From Burkholderiales bacterium (GTDB lineage: Bacteria > Pseudomonadota > Gammaproteobacteria > Burkholderiales > Burkholderiaceae_E), in NCBI GenBank assembly GCA_003577305.1, contig QEVL01000024.1, forward strand, positions 1 to 64,000: a stretch of DNA of 64,000 nucleotides, given 5' to 3'. Position numbers and translations under genes: made by a program. This document shows positions 1 through 8,611 of the stretch, one piece after another. The notes beneath the pieces are model-generated. The model did not search any database. It saw nothing but the letters and a program-made list of their open reading frames with translations, and was not told the DNA's origin. Numbering within the stretch: position 1 is the stretch's first letter; every line of letters begins with the position of its first letter.

Positions 1-719
1 CGGCGCGCGTTCTGATCGCCACCGCCTGGCAGGAACTCGAGAGCATCCGCAAGCTCGGCCTGCGCCAACCCGTCGCCATCATCCCGAACGGCGTCGACCT
101 CCTGTCGCCGCTCTGCCCCGGTCGGCCGTGGCAACGAGCGCATGAGCGCGTGCGCAACGTCCTGTTCCTGTCCCGGGTGCATCCAATAAAGGGCCTGATG
201 AACCTCGTCCAGGCGTGGGCGCGTCTTGCGCCGCGCGGCTGGCGCCTTCGCATCGCCGGTCCCGACGAGGGCGGACACCTCGCCGAGGTGACGGCTCTGG
301 CGCGACGACTCGGGGTCGCCGAATCGATCGAGTACATCGGCGAGGTCGACGGGGAACGGAAATCCGCGGCGTATCTGGATGCCGACCTGTTCGTGCTGCC
401 GACTTTCAGCGAGAACTTCGGCGTCGTGGTTGCCGAAGCGCTGGCGCACGGGCTGCCGGTGATCACGACGCGCGGCGCGCCCTGGGCCGACCTGGAAACC
501 CGGCGTTGCGGGTGGTGGATCGAGATCGGCGTGGAGCCGCTGGTGGCTGCGCTGCGCGAAGCGATGGCGCTCGGAGACGACGAGCGGTGGGCGATGGGCG
601 AGCGTGGGCGGGAATATGTGCGCCGTTTCGGCTGGGCCGAGATTGCCCGTGAGACCGCAGCCGTCTATTCGTGGCTCCTCGGGATGGGGCCGCGGCCCGA
701 ATGTGTCCAAGTGACGTAG
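1..719 (+). CDS. Glycosyltransferase family 4 (GT-B), 5' end outside window
   Basis: The open frame runs in from the left edge (codons start at base 3), so the N-terminal domain is missing; about 238 C-terminal residues are seen. The visible part starts with the segment ending IPNGVD that is typical of the GT-B linker. It continues with the nucleotide-sugar-binding domain, VLFLSRVHPIKG, and the EX7E motif of retaining GT4 enzymes (E-NFGVVVA-E). It probably transfers a sugar from a nucleotide donor to a lipid-linked repeat unit at the cytoplasmic membrane. It is followed 14 bases later by a carbamoyltransferase gene on the same strand, so it belongs to a polysaccharide operon. Donor and acceptor cannot be told from sequence. 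Confidence 0.9.
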   Translation, partial: ARVLIATAWQELESIRKLGLRQPVAIIPNGVDLLSPLCPGRPWQRAHERVRNVLFLSRVHPIKGLMNLVQAWARLAPRGWRLRIAGPDEGGHLAEVTALARRLGVAESIEYIGEVDGERKSAAYLDADLFVLPTFSENFGVVVAEALAHGLPVITTRGAPWADLETRRCGWWIEIGVEPLVAALREAMALGDDERWAMGERGREYVRRFGWAEIARETAAVYSWLLGMGPRPECVQVT

Positions 720-733
720 ACGACAGGAGAAGA

Positions 734-2491
734 ATGGCAGTCATTCTTGGGTTCAACGCCTTCCACGCCGACTCGGCAGCGTGTCTCGTGGTCGACGGAA
801 AACTGGTCGGTGCCGTTGCCGAGGAGCGCTTGGGCGCACGCATCAAGCACTCCCCGGCGTTCCCCGAGCACGCCATTCGCAGGCTGCTGTCGGATGCGGG
901 GTTGACGCTGCGCGATGTGACGCACGTCGCGATGGCGCGCGACCCGAAGGCGAACTACGCCGCGAAGCTGGCCTACGTGGCGCAAAGGCCCTTGAAGGCT
1001 GCGGGCGCGGTGGTAGAGCACTTCCGTCGCAACCGGGAAACGAAGGGCACGCTGGAATCATTGGCGGAAATCTGCGAGGAAGATCCCTCGCGTCTTCGCT
1101 TCGAGGCGGTGAACGTCGAACACCATCTTGCGCACATCGCCAGCGCCTATTTCCTGTCGCCGTTCGAGACCGTGACCGCAGGGCTTTCGTACGACGGTTC
1201 GGGCGATTTCGCGAGCATGATGGCGGCGCGCTGCGAAGGGAATCGCATCGAAATTCTCGATCGCGTCACCCTGCCGGACAGCCTGGGGTTCTTCTACACC
1301 GCGCTTTGCCAGTTCATCGGATTTGACCGATACGGCGAGGAGTACAAGGTGATGGGCCTGGCGCCATACGGTCAGGATCTCCACCGGGATCTCATGGCCG
1401 AACTGGTCAGGCTCGATCGAAATGATTGGTTCCGGCTGGCGAGCGGGTACTTCGGCATGCACGAGGGCGGTGAAAGCGGCGCCGTCGACGAGAAGGGCCA
1501 GGTGGCGATGGGGCGCTTTTACACCGATCGCCTGGTCGAGGCGCTCGGGCAGCCGCGCGAACGGAATTCGCCGCTCACCCAGCGAGAGAAAGACATTGCG
1601 CGTTCGACGCAGGTGCGCTTCGAGGAAGCCGCAGTGCACTGCCTTACGCGTTTGCACAAGCTCGTTCCCACCGGCCAGGTCGCAATGGCAGGCGGATGCG
1701 CGTTGAATGGCGTGGCGAACGCTCGAATACTTCGAGAGACGCCGTTCGACACGCCTTACCTGCAAGCTGCTGCGTCGGACGACGGCACTTGCCTCGGTGC
1801 GGCGTTCTACACCTGGCACCAGGTTCTTGGGCGCACCGAGCGCTTTCACATGAAGCATGCTTTCTGGGGACCCGAATATTCCGACGAGCGCATGCGTGCC
1901 GTCGCGGAAGGCAGCGGCTTCCTCGTGAAGTCGTGTGTCGATGATGAGGAGCTTGTCGAGACTGCCGCCCGACTGCTCTCGGACGGGCTTGTCGTGGGCT
2001 GGTATCAGGGCCGCAGCGAGTGGGGGCCGCGCGCATTGGGCAATCGCTCGATTCTCGCTGACCCGAGCGTGCCGACGATGAAGGACACGATCAACGCGAA
2101 GATCAAGCGCCGCGAGTCGTTTCGCCCGTTCGCGCCCAGCGTGCTGAAAGAGGACGCAGGTATCTATTTCGAACAGGTGGTCGACACCCCGTTCATGATG
2201 CACGTGGTGAAGATACGCCCGGAGTGGCGCGACCGGCTGCCGGCTGTCACCCACGTCGACGGTACCGGCCGCATGCAGACCGTCGATCGCGAGAGCAATC
2301 CGCTCTACCACCGCCTGATCTCGGCATTCAAACGGAAGTCCGGTATCGGGCTTGTGCTCAATACCAGCTTCAACGAGAACGAACCGGTCGTCGATACGCC
2401 GGAGCAGGCCTATGCGTGCTTCGAGCGCACCGACATGGATGCACTTTGCCTGGGTCGGCACATATTGATGAAGCCGAGGGTCTCGCCGTGA
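734..2491 (+). CDS. Carbamoyltransferase, NodU/CmcH type
   Basis: 585 residues, the usual length for O-carbamoyltransferases that move a carbamoyl group from carbamoyl phosphate through ATP activation to a sugar hydroxyl. An N-terminal Kae1/ASKHA-like domain carries FNAFHADSAACLV and, near residues 125-140, VEHHLAHIASAYF (metal-binding His residues). GGCALNG follows in the middle, and the C-terminal domain has GPRALGNRSILADP. An upstream ATG at 671 exists, but the ATG at 734 has an AGGAGA ribosome site just before it and gives the normal family start MAVILGFN. Its place between a glycosyltransferase and a methyltransferase suggests decoration of an exopolysaccharide sugar; the target is inferred. 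Confidence 0.9.
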   Translation: MAVILGFNAFHADSAACLVVDGKLVGAVAEERLGARIKHSPAFPEHAIRRLLSDAGLTLRDVTHVAMARDPKANYAAKLAYVAQRPLKAAGAVVEHFRRNRETKGTLESLAEICEEDPSRLRFEAVNVEHHLAHIASAYFLSPFETVTAGLSYDGSGDFASMMAARCEGNRIEILDRVTLPDSLGFFYTALCQFIGFDRYGEEYKVMGLAPYGQDLHRDLMAELVRLDRNDWFRLASGYFGMHEGGESGAVDEKGQVAMGRFYTDRLVEALGQPRERNSPLTQREKDIARSTQVRFEEAAVHCLTRLHKLVPTGQVAMAGGCALNGVANARILRETPFDTPYLQAAASDDGTCLGAAFYTWHQVLGRTERFHMKHAFWGPEYSDERMRAVAEGSGFLVKSCVDDEELVETAARLLSDGLVVGWYQGRSEWGPRALGNRSILADPSVPTMKDTINAKIKRRESFRPFAPSVLKEDAGIYFEQVVDTPFMMHVVKIRPEWRDRLPAVTHVDGTGRMQTVDRESNPLYHRLISAFKRKSGIGLVLNTSFNENEPVVDTPEQAYACFERTDMDALCLGRHILMKPRVSP

Positions 2492-3138
2492 GCACGGAAG
2501 CGGCGCCTACCGGCTACCGCTGGGACACCGCAGCGCTCACCTGCGCGCACGACTATCTCCTTCCAACCGTTCGCCGCGAGCTGGAAAGACTCTGCTCTGG
2601 CGACAGCACTATCGGGGGGGGGGGTCGAAGGGTCTTCGACCTCGGCTGCGGCAACGGGAGCGTTGCCAACGAACTCGCGAATCTCGGGTGGGACGTAACC
2701 GGCGTGGACCCTTCGACCGAAGGCATCGCCCGTGCGAAGGAGCACTACCCGCACCTGAGTCTGCACCAGGGCTCGGCCTATGACGATCTCGCGGCGCTCT
2801 ACGGCCAGTTCCCGGTCGTGACGAGCCTGGAAGTCGTCGAGCACGTCTATGACCCGCGACGCTACGCCGCCACCTTGTTCGCGCTCGTGCAGCCGGGCGG
2901 CACGGCCATCGTGTCCACGCCTTACCACGGCTACTGGAAGAATCTCGCGCTGGCGATCACCGGCCGCATGGACGCGCACTTCACCGCGCTCTGGGATCAC
3001 GGGCACATCAAGTTCTGGTCGATCCGCACGCTCTCGGAGTTGCTGCGCGAGGCGGGTTTCGCCGATATCCGTTTCGAGCGCGTCGGGCGGGTGCCGGCGC
3101 TGGCCAAGTCGATGATCGCCATTGCCCGGAGGCCATGA
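2488..3138 (+). CDS. SAM-dependent methyltransferase, class I
   Basis: 216 residues from a GTG that overlaps the stop codon of the carbamoyltransferase gene (GTGA), implying translational coupling. SAM-binding motif I is VFDLGCGNGSVANEL, followed by GVDPSTEGI (acidic post-motif I) and VVTSLEVVEHV, the pattern of UbiG/UbiE-like small-molecule methyltransferases. It probably methylates a sugar or lipid-linked intermediate of the polysaccharide. A run of eleven G residues lies inside the gene just before motif I; a slip by one base would abolish the protein. Substrate unknown. Confidence 0.85.
   Translation: MSTEAAPTGYRWDTAALTCAHDYLLPTVRRELERLCSGDSTIGGGGRRVFDLGCGNGSVANELANLGWDVTGVDPSTEGIARAKEHYPHLSLHQGSAYDDLAALYGQFPVVTSLEVVEHVYDPRRYAATLFALVQPGGTAIVSTPYHGYWKNLALAITGRMDAHFTALWDHGHIKFWSIRTLSELLREAGFADIRFERVGRVPALAKSMIAIARRP
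2614..2624 (+). repeat. Homopolymer tract of eleven G inside the methyltransferase gene
   Basis: Eleven consecutive G bases in codons for Ile-Gly-Gly-Gly-Gly, immediately upstream of the SAM-binding motif. Tracts of this length are known hotspots for slipped-strand mispairing and underlie phase variation in other bacteria. It is also a place where sequencing errors occur. Confidence 0.9.
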
Positions 3139-3588
3139 ATGCTGACCACCGAGACCAATAACCGCTCGGTATCTGCCGCTACAGGGGAGTATCTCGTTCT
3201 TGGAGAACTTCTCAAACGGAATGTCGAGGCATACCTTGCCCATGGTGAAACCCAAAAGGGTTGGGATGTCGTGGTTATCGACAGCTCCGGCGCGAAGCGC
3301 GTTCAGGTCAAGACAATAGACTGGCCAAGACAGCTTGCAGTCAACGGAACGCTGACCGAAGGCTTCGACTATCTGGTTGTAGTCCTCCTCGACCGAGAGA
3401 ATCCGCGAAGCAGATTTTTCATATTCTCGTGCGACGAACTCGGGTCGTTCCTTTCCGCACCTAACGAGAGCCGTGCTGGCGGGAAGCGAACGCTGACTAT
3501 GAGCAGGAAATCCATGTCGGGTCATCTGAGCGTCTACGAAGACAACTGGAAGGCCATTCTTCAGAAACCGCCTGTTCCACCCAAGTGA
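3139..3588 (+). CDS. Small PD-(D/E)XK-like protein of unknown function
   Basis: 149 residues; the ATG directly follows the methyltransferase stop codon with no gap. I do not recognise a named family. The core GEYLVLGELLKR...GWDVVVIDSSGAKRVQVKT fits a PD-(D/E)XK nuclease-like fold, with E17 or E23 on helix 1, D43, and a QVK triad (Q56, K58). The conserved lysine strand is followed by FDYLVVVLLD, as in restriction-endonuclease-like proteins that sense or cut DNA. Codon use is visibly more AT-rich than in its neighbours, suggesting acquisition. A nuclease in the middle of a sugar operon is out of place. It may be a defence or solitary endonuclease gene, or an inactive member of the fold. Confidence 0.6.
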   Translation: MLTTETNNRSVSAATGEYLVLGELLKRNVEAYLAHGETQKGWDVVVIDSSGAKRVQVKTIDWPRQLAVNGTLTEGFDYLVVVLLDRENPRSRFFIFSCDELGSFLSAPNESRAGGKRTLTMSRKSMSGHLSVYEDNWKAILQKPPVPPK

Positions 3589-3603
3589 TTAAGACGTGAT
3601 TCC

Positions 3604-4566
3604 ATGCGCATCTACAACCCTCGCAAACGCATCCTCGTCACCGGCGGTGCCGGTTTTTTGGGATCTCATCTGATCGACCGCCTGCTCGAACGCGGTGACG
3701 AAGTCGTCTGCGCGGACAATTTGTTCACCGGCACCAAGGACAATGTCGAACATTTGCATTCGAATCCACGATTCGAGTTCATGCGGCACGACATTACCTT
3801 CCCCCTGTACGTCGAAGTCGATCAGGTCTACAACCTCGCCTGCCCGGCAAGCCCTATCCACTACCAGCACGATCCGGTCCAGACGACGAAGACCAGCGTG
3901 CATGGGGCGATCAACATGCTTGGCCTCGCAAAACGGGTGAGGGCCCGGATTTTCCAGGCGAGCACGAGCGAGGTGTATGGCGACCCTGCCGTGCATCCGC
4001 AGACAGAGAGCTACTGGGGCAACGTGAACCCGATCGGGCCTCGCAGTTGCTACGACGAAGGCAAGCGCTGTGCGGAGACGCTCTTCTTCGACTACCACCG
4101 CCAGCATCGCCTCGATATCAGGGTTGCGCGCATCTTCAATACCTACGGTCCGCGCATGCATCCGAACGACGGGCGCGTGGTCAGCAACTTCATCGTCCAG
4201 GCGCTCAAGGGCGAAGACATCACGCTTTACGGAGATGGCCTGCAGACGCGCAGCTTCTGCTATGTGGACGACTTGATCGAGGGAATCATCCGCTTCATGG
4301 ACCTCGAGCCTGCGTTCGCCGGGCCGATGAATCTCGGTAACCCCGACGAGTTCACTATTCGGCAGCTTGCCGAGACGATCGTGGAACTCACCGGTTCGCG
4401 CTCGAAGCTGGTCTTTCGCCCGCTGCCGGCCGACGATCCAATGCAGCGCAAGCCCGATATCACGCTGGCCCGCGAACGCCTGCAATGGGATCCGAAGACA
4501 AGGCTGGAAGAAGGCTTGAAGAGCACGATCGCTTACTTCGACCAGTTACTCTCTTCGGCACCATGA
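3604..4566 (+). CDS. UDP-glucuronate decarboxylase (UDP-xylose synthase)-like SDR
   Basis: 320 residues, extended short-chain dehydrogenase/reductase. The Rossmann motif GGAGFLG lies at residues 14-20, the catalytic pair is YDEGK (YxxxK), and STSEVYGDP carries the catalytic Ser/Thr. [10 protein letters not shown] and the strongly conserved [24 protein letters not shown] are hallmarks of bacterial and plant UXS enzymes, which convert UDP-glucuronate to UDP-xylose using bound NAD. It would supply a pentose donor for the surface polysaccharide. The end overlaps the next glycosyltransferase by four bases. A different UDP-sugar epimerase or dehydratase role is possible but less likely. Confidence 0.85.
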   Translation: MRIYNPRKRILVTGGAGFLGSHLIDRLLERGDEVVCADNLFTGTKDNVEHLHSNPRFEFMRHDITFPLYVEVDQVYNLACPASPIHYQHDPVQTTKTSVHGAINMLGLAKRVRARIFQASTSEVYGDPAVHPQTESYWGNVNPIGPRSCYDEGKRCAETLFFDYHRQHRLDIRVARIFNTYGPRMHPNDGRVVSNFIVQALKGEDITLYGDGLQTRSFCYVDDLIEGIIRFMDLEPAFAGPMNLGNPDEFTIRQLAETIVELTGSRSKLVFRPLPADDPMQRKPDITLARERLQWDPKTRLEEGLKSTIAYFDQLLSSAP

Positions 4567-5456
4567 GCATCGGGACGACCGTTGGCCGGCTGCCGATCAC
4601 GGTCTTGCTGGCTGTAAAGAACGAGGCGGCCAATCTTCCCCGGTGCCTCGGTGCGTTGCGCCCGGCCGAACGGGTCGTTGTTCTCGATTCCCACAGCACG
4701 GACGAGACCCCCGAAATCGCAAGGCGCTTCGGTGCCGAAGTCGTTCAGTTCACCTATGGCGGTGGATACCCGAAGAAGCGGCAGTGGGCGCTGGAGAACC
4801 TGTCGCTTTCCACGCCATGGGTGCTGCTCCTCGACGCCGACGAGGTCGTGCCTGACGCACTATGGGTCGAGATCGCGCAGGCGATCGCCGGAGATCCCCG
4901 GGAAGCAGCATTCATGGTCACGAAAGGCTTTCATTTTCTCGGCCGGCCGATGCAGTACGGAGGCTTCTCTCATGCGGCGGTCTTGTTGTTCAGGGCCGGC
5001 CGGGCGCGCTTCGAGCGACTCTTCGATGATGTGAGCGACGGCCTCGACATGGAGATCCACGAGCGGGTGGTCGTGGACGGTCCGATCGGACGCATCACGA
5101 CACCCCTGATTCATGAAGATTTCAAGGGTCTCGAAGCGTACATAGCGCGCCACAACAGGTATTCGACATGGGAGGCCCGGTTGCGCCATCGCTACCTGTC
5201 GACAGGTCGGTACGGCGAAGAGACCATCAAGCCCCGGTTTCTCGGAAACTCGCAAGAGAGACGGCGCGCAATCAAGAGCCTGATCGTTCGAATGCCCTTC
5301 GAGCACTGGCTCTGGTTCGCATACCACTACTTCTTCAGACTGGGGCTCCTCGAAGGCAGACCAGGGCTGATCGCGTGCCAGATTCGGGCGAGCTATATCG
5401 CCCAGGTCAGGGCGAAAATGTACGAGCTGGGGCGGTCTCGCGAGCGCAGGGATTGA
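4563..5456 (+). CDS. Glycosyltransferase family 2, WaaE/KdtX-like
   Basis: 297 residues from an ATG that overlaps the stop codon of the SDR gene (ATGA); a longer in-frame ATG at 4485 would overlap it by 80 bases. The GT-A fold is visible: [34 protein letters not shown], then LLLDADEVV with the metal-binding DAD. The tail, including [11 protein letters not shown], matches inverting GT2 enzymes such as the lipopolysaccharide core beta-1,4-glucosyltransferase WaaE. It would add one sugar to a lipid carrier or core. It is the last intact gene of the first polysaccharide segment before the accessory block. Confidence 0.85.
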   Translation: MSIGTTVGRLPITVLLAVKNEAANLPRCLGALRPAERVVVLDSHSTDETPEIARRFGAEVVQFTYGGGYPKKRQWALENLSLSTPWVLLLDADEVVPDALWVEIAQAIAGDPREAAFMVTKGFHFLGRPMQYGGFSHAAVLLFRAGRARFERLFDDVSDGLDMEIHERVVVDGPIGRITTPLIHEDFKGLEAYIARHNRYSTWEARLRHRYLSTGRYGEETIKPRFLGNSQERRRAIKSLIVRMPFEHWLWFAYHYFFRLGLLEGRPGLIACQIRASYIAQVRAKMYELGRSRERRD

Positions 5457-5512
5457 GTGCCGACGCACATCTGGCGGTGGAAGGAAGACTGATCATTTCA
5501 GCATATTGAACC

Positions 5513-6379
5513 GTGGAATCGGCAACCAGCACAACCCTCATGCAGGCATACGAACTCTTCGAAGTACTCGCCGAGAGGACGTGGCGATCGATTAAACGTT
5601 TCGGTAGAAACCGAATCCACTTCGGCGAGGATACGATTACATCGCTCAATCTCGATGCCTTGGCATCTGCGAGACCAACCTTTGTGTTTGCTGAAGACAC
5701 ACGGGCAGCTGAATCGACCAAGGGTTGCGACTTCGAGCTCTGGATTGGCGCAGGTTCAATCGGCTGGCGCCGTTACGCGGTTCAAGCCAAGAAGGGTCAG
5801 TTCAGTAGCGGCAGATACGGCTCTCTGGCGCACGAAGTCGGAGGAACGCCGCAGATCGAGCTTCTGGAAAGATACGCTACCGCAAATCGCGCACTGCCAA
5901 TCTACTGCTTCTACAACTGGTCTGATCGGCCGTATCGATGGAATTGCTCTCTTCCGGATTGCGCCGAGCAACTTGGTTGTTCGGTTGCCCCGCTCCCTGT
6001 TGTTCGGAGGGCGCTTGAGTGGCGCGGCGGGAGGACCTTCGACTTTCTCCACTCACAGGTCGAGACGTTACCTTGGCGTTGCCTGGTTCGCTGCAGGCGT
6101 TTCACTCAACGTCCGAGTCAACTCGAACCGCCCGCTGAGCGGGGTGCTGAGATCGAAGCGCCGTACGACGACAAATCGCACCATAACGGGTGGCCGGATC
6201 CGGCAGAGTTCCATTACCGCGAGCTCCCCAGGTCGCTTCGTGCGTTGCGCGAGCACGGCGCTTATCAGTTGTTCGATGACGAGTCTGATTTATTCAACAC
6301 CGATGTCGCCTTGCGCCCGCGCTGGGTCGGTGTGATCGAAGTCCCTGCACCCGCCGACGACGGCGAACCCGTTGCTTGA
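5513..6379 (+). CDS. DUF6615-like protein with PD-(D/E)XK signature
   Basis: 288 residues from a GTG at 5513; an ATG nine codons later (5540) is an alternative start. The centre shows a nuclease-like pattern: E67, GCDFE with D73 and E75, then YAVQAKK with Q91 and K93. This is the E-D-QxK arrangement of restriction-endonuclease-like folds. From memory it resembles the uncharacterised DUF6615 family, which I could not check. Base composition is lower in GC than the flanking sugar genes, consistent with transfer. Its 3' end meets a minus-strand fragment of another defence-type gene. It lies at the left edge of a block of defence genes; a nuclease role is inferred. Confidence 0.6.
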   Translation: MESATSTTLMQAYELFEVLAERTWRSIKRFGRNRIHFGEDTITSLNLDALASARPTFVFAEDTRAAESTKGCDFELWIGAGSIGWRRYAVQAKKGQFSSGRYGSLAHEVGGTPQIELLERYATANRALPIYCFYNWSDRPYRWNCSLPDCAEQLGCSVAPLPVVRRALEWRGGRTFDFLHSQVETLPWRCLVRCRRFTQRPSQLEPPAERGAEIEAPYDDKSHHNGWPDPAEFHYRELPRSLRALREHGAYQLFDDESDLFNTDVALRPRWVGVIEVPAPADDGEPVA

Positions 6380-6389
6380 GGGCACCCGG

Positions 6390-6525
6390 CGTCGTTGCAC
6401 ACCTGCGTGTCGCCGCAGTACGAGCACGTGCCCAGCTCCCCGCCCTTCACGATCTGCTCGGCCAGGTAGGCTTCCCCGACGCACCCGTGACAGATGCGCT
6501 TCTGATCGTCCTCGTCCTCGCTCAT
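6390..6525 (-). pseudogene. Truncated N-terminal zinc region of a RES/HEPN-type protein
   Basis: The minus-strand frame beginning with ATG at 6525 reads MSEDEDDQKRICHGCVGEAY, with a second pair CSYCG about 20 residues further. Two CxxC pairs in this setting resemble the N-terminal domain that precedes RES toxin domains (HEPN/RES N-terminal domain). After CSYCGDTQV the similarity ends and the frame runs antisense into the 3' end of the upstream gene. No RES domain follows. I read it as the clipped 5' end of such a gene, left at a recombination junction. Confidence 0.45.
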
Positions 6526-7046
6526 GTCGCCACCTGCCCCCTGTTCACGCGACAAGCATATGAGCATCGCTAGACCTGGCGATCACAGCAGGGGATGGCC
6601 GTCTACGACGGCTCGCCCTGTCGGCAGGGTACGTGCAGCAAGGGCCGTGGCCCCTCTACCCCCGGAGCACAGCGAGCACAGGGGAGCACAGCGAGTACGG
6701 AAGAGCACGGCGAGCACCGCGCCCGGCGCGCAACCCCGCATGGATGCTCGCTTCCCGCCGCACCACCGCTGGCAAGTGTGTTGACTCAGATGTCGAGTTG
6801 TGTACCCAAGATGGAACACAGAGAATGGCTTGCGGAAATGCCATGAACGCACAAGCCGGTCGCAGAAACGTAAGCCTTTGATTTGTATAATTTTTCAGGC
6901 ACATTGACCAGGTCCGAACGCACCGTTGATCGAGAGCCTCCAAACCTCTCGTGAGCCAGCGTCCAAACCTGAGTTGTGCGTCGCGCGACCGGAGCTTGAT
7001 CAGCCCCGGTCGCAGGGCACCTAAAAGCGCAGAAAGAGAGGTGGAC
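6526..7046. other. Non-coding stretch upstream of the defence operon
   Basis: No convincing gene is seen in these roughly 520 bases. They contain a threefold 19-bp tandem repeat (6664-6720) and an AT-rich patch with TATAAT at 6886-6891. That patch could be a -10 element for the operon starting at 7047, but no matching -35 box was found at 16-18 bases. A ribosome site AGAGAGG precedes the ATG at 7047. Confidence 0.5.
6664..6720 (+). repeat. Three tandem copies of a 19-bp repeat
   Basis: Imperfect direct repeats GGAGCACAGCGAGCACAGG (6664-6682), GGAGCACAGCGAGTACGGA (6683-6701) and AGAGCACGGCGAGCACCGC (6702-6720). Each unit itself contains the shorter motif GAGCACRGCGAG. Function unknown; it may be an iteron-like or simple-repeat expansion in front of the defence operon. 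Confidence 0.75.
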
Positions 7047-7718
7047 ATGATCACCAGGAAGAAGAGCCCGGCGAAGACGGCGACACCGGTCAAGAAGGCG
7101 GCCTTGAAGGCGGTCGCCGCACCCGCCGCCGTCCCGGCGGCGGTGCAGGCCGAGGTGCTGGCCGGGATCGGCGTGCTGAACGAGAAGCAGGCCCGCGCGC
7201 GCCGCAACGGCGCGACCGAAAGCAATCTGAAGATGCGCGCGCACCTGTGGCCCGATCTCGACGAGAAGCGCCTGTGGCTGCGTACCGACAAGACGCGCAA
7301 GGGCTTCACGACGATGCCCCGGACCATGGCGCTGATCGTGAACCTGATCGACGACATCTCGAAGCAGGTCACCAACGGCAAGGCCGTGCCTGCGGGCAGG
7401 ACCTATCTGGTGCTTTGGTGCCGCGTCTTCGACGAGGGCTTCGTCCGGATCGACAACGAGGCTGTCGCCGCGCTGGAAGCCGGGTACGGCGGCGAGCGCA
7501 ATGTCACGACGTGGCGGCAGCACCTCGCTGTCCTGCGAGACCTGGGCTTCATCGACTGCAAGGACGGTCCTGCTGGCCCGTACCAGTACCTGCTGCTCTT
7601 CAACCCCTATCAGGTGATCAAGGCGCTCAACGCCAAGGGGATGATCCAGCAGGGCACGTACACGGCCTTGTTCCAGCGCGCGATTGATGTGCGGGCGACC
7701 GACCTGACCGAGGCGTAA
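7047..7718 (+). CDS. First gene of defence operon; Lys/Ala-rich N-terminus plus winged-helix-like domain
   Basis: 223 residues from ATG 7047 with a good ribosome site; the in-frame ATG at 6951 lacks one and its extra residues look non-coding. I do not recognise the family. The first 35 residues are a Lys/Ala/Pro-rich, probably disordered tail. The rest is compact, and its C-terminal part, RNVTTWRQHLAVLRDLGFI followed by a short YQYLLLFNPY hairpin, looks like a winged helix, so DNA binding is plausible. It is followed after 24 bases by an Abi-type gene, and the whole set of five genes to 13528 runs in one direction with short gaps. A regulator or adaptor of the defence operon is a guess from position. 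Confidence 0.65.
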   Translation: MITRKKSPAKTATPVKKAALKAVAAPAAVPAAVQAEVLAGIGVLNEKQARARRNGATESNLKMRAHLWPDLDEKRLWLRTDKTRKGFTTMPRTMALIVNLIDDISKQVTNGKAVPAGRTYLVLWCRVFDEGFVRIDNEAVAALEAGYGGERNVTTWRQHLAVLRDLGFIDCKDGPAGPYQYLLLFNPYQVIKALNAKGMIQQGTYTALFQRAIDVRATDLTEA

Positions 7719-7742
7719 GAGCGGAAGGCGACGAGACGAGAT

Positions 7743-8561
7743 ATGTCCGACCTGACTTCCAGCGAGAAGCGAAAGCTCGAACGGCTGTTCAACATGGGCG
7801 GCGGCTACGTTCTCGACTTCAACAACCGGACGTTCGCCGAGTTCGTCGAGGAAAGCGTGCGTCGCGACATCTACGACGTGCGCTATGACCATGGCAGCGG
7901 CGGCTCGAAGGCGAACCGGCTGCGCGGCTTCTGGGCTGCCGAGAGCAACAGCCTGGTCGGCAAGCTGACCGCCGACCTGATCGACTACGGCAAGGACAGC
8001 GGCGCGTTCAAGAACGACGGCGCGCTTCCCGAGGAGTGCCTCAGGATCGTCGCGCGGCTCAGGCAGGCAAGCCCGGTTGCCGACCTCGATGCCCTGAGCG
8101 CGATAGCTGACGAGGGCGACTTCGAGGCGGTCGCGGCGCATGTCCGCGAGGTCATCGAGAAGAACCAGCCGGAAGCCGGTCTCGACCGGCTGCACACCTT
8201 TGTCATCAAGTATGTGCGCACGCTCTGCGAAGCACGTGGCATCACCGTCGTGCGGGAGAAGCCGCTGCACTCGCTGTTCGGCGAGTACGTGAAACGTCTG
8301 CGCGAGGACGGCCAGCTCGAATCCGAGATGACGGCGCGCATCCTCAAATCCGCGATCTCGGTCCTGGAAGCCTTTAACGATGTGCGGAACAACCAGAGCC
8401 TCGCGCACGACAACCCGATCCTGAACTACGACGAGAACTTGCTGATCTTCAACGACGTGGCGAGTTCAGTGCGGTTCATCCGCACCCTCGAAGACAAGCT
8501 GAAGCGACAGCGGCAGCGCGCGGAAACGACTGCCGTCAGCGATGACGACATTCCGTTTTGA
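7743..8561 (+). CDS. Abortive infection family protein (Abi C-terminal/HEPN-like)
   Basis: 272 residues. The C-terminal third, including VLEAFNDVRNNQSLAHDNPI, carries the RNxxxxAH pattern of the Abi C-terminal domain, a HEPN-type RNase fold whose R-x4-6-H motif is catalytic. The N-terminal half (LFNMGGGYVLDFNNRTFAEF, GSKANRLRGFWAAE) matches what I recall of proteins annotated as abortive infection family. Expected role: cleave RNA and arrest the host when phage is sensed. Second of five co-directional genes, 24 bases after the first and 50 before the nuclease gene. No membrane segment or signal peptide. Confidence 0.75.
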   Translation: MSDLTSSEKRKLERLFNMGGGYVLDFNNRTFAEFVEESVRRDIYDVRYDHGSGGSKANRLRGFWAAESNSLVGKLTADLIDYGKDSGAFKNDGALPEECLRIVARLRQASPVADLDALSAIADEGDFEAVAAHVREVIEKNQPEAGLDRLHTFVIKYVRTLCEARGITVVREKPLHSLFGEYVKRLREDGQLESEMTARILKSAISVLEAFNDVRNNQSLAHDNPILNYDENLLIFNDVASSVRFIRTLEDKLKRQRQRAETTAVSDDDIPF

Positions 8562-8611
8562 ACGTACCGCGACGACAGAAGACGATCTGATCAAGGACAG
8601 GGAGAAAGCGC

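Noticed and set aside
6886..6891. TATAAT as a confirmed promoter of the defence operon
   Set aside because: There is no acceptable -35 box at 16-18 bases, so it is mentioned only as a possible -10 element.
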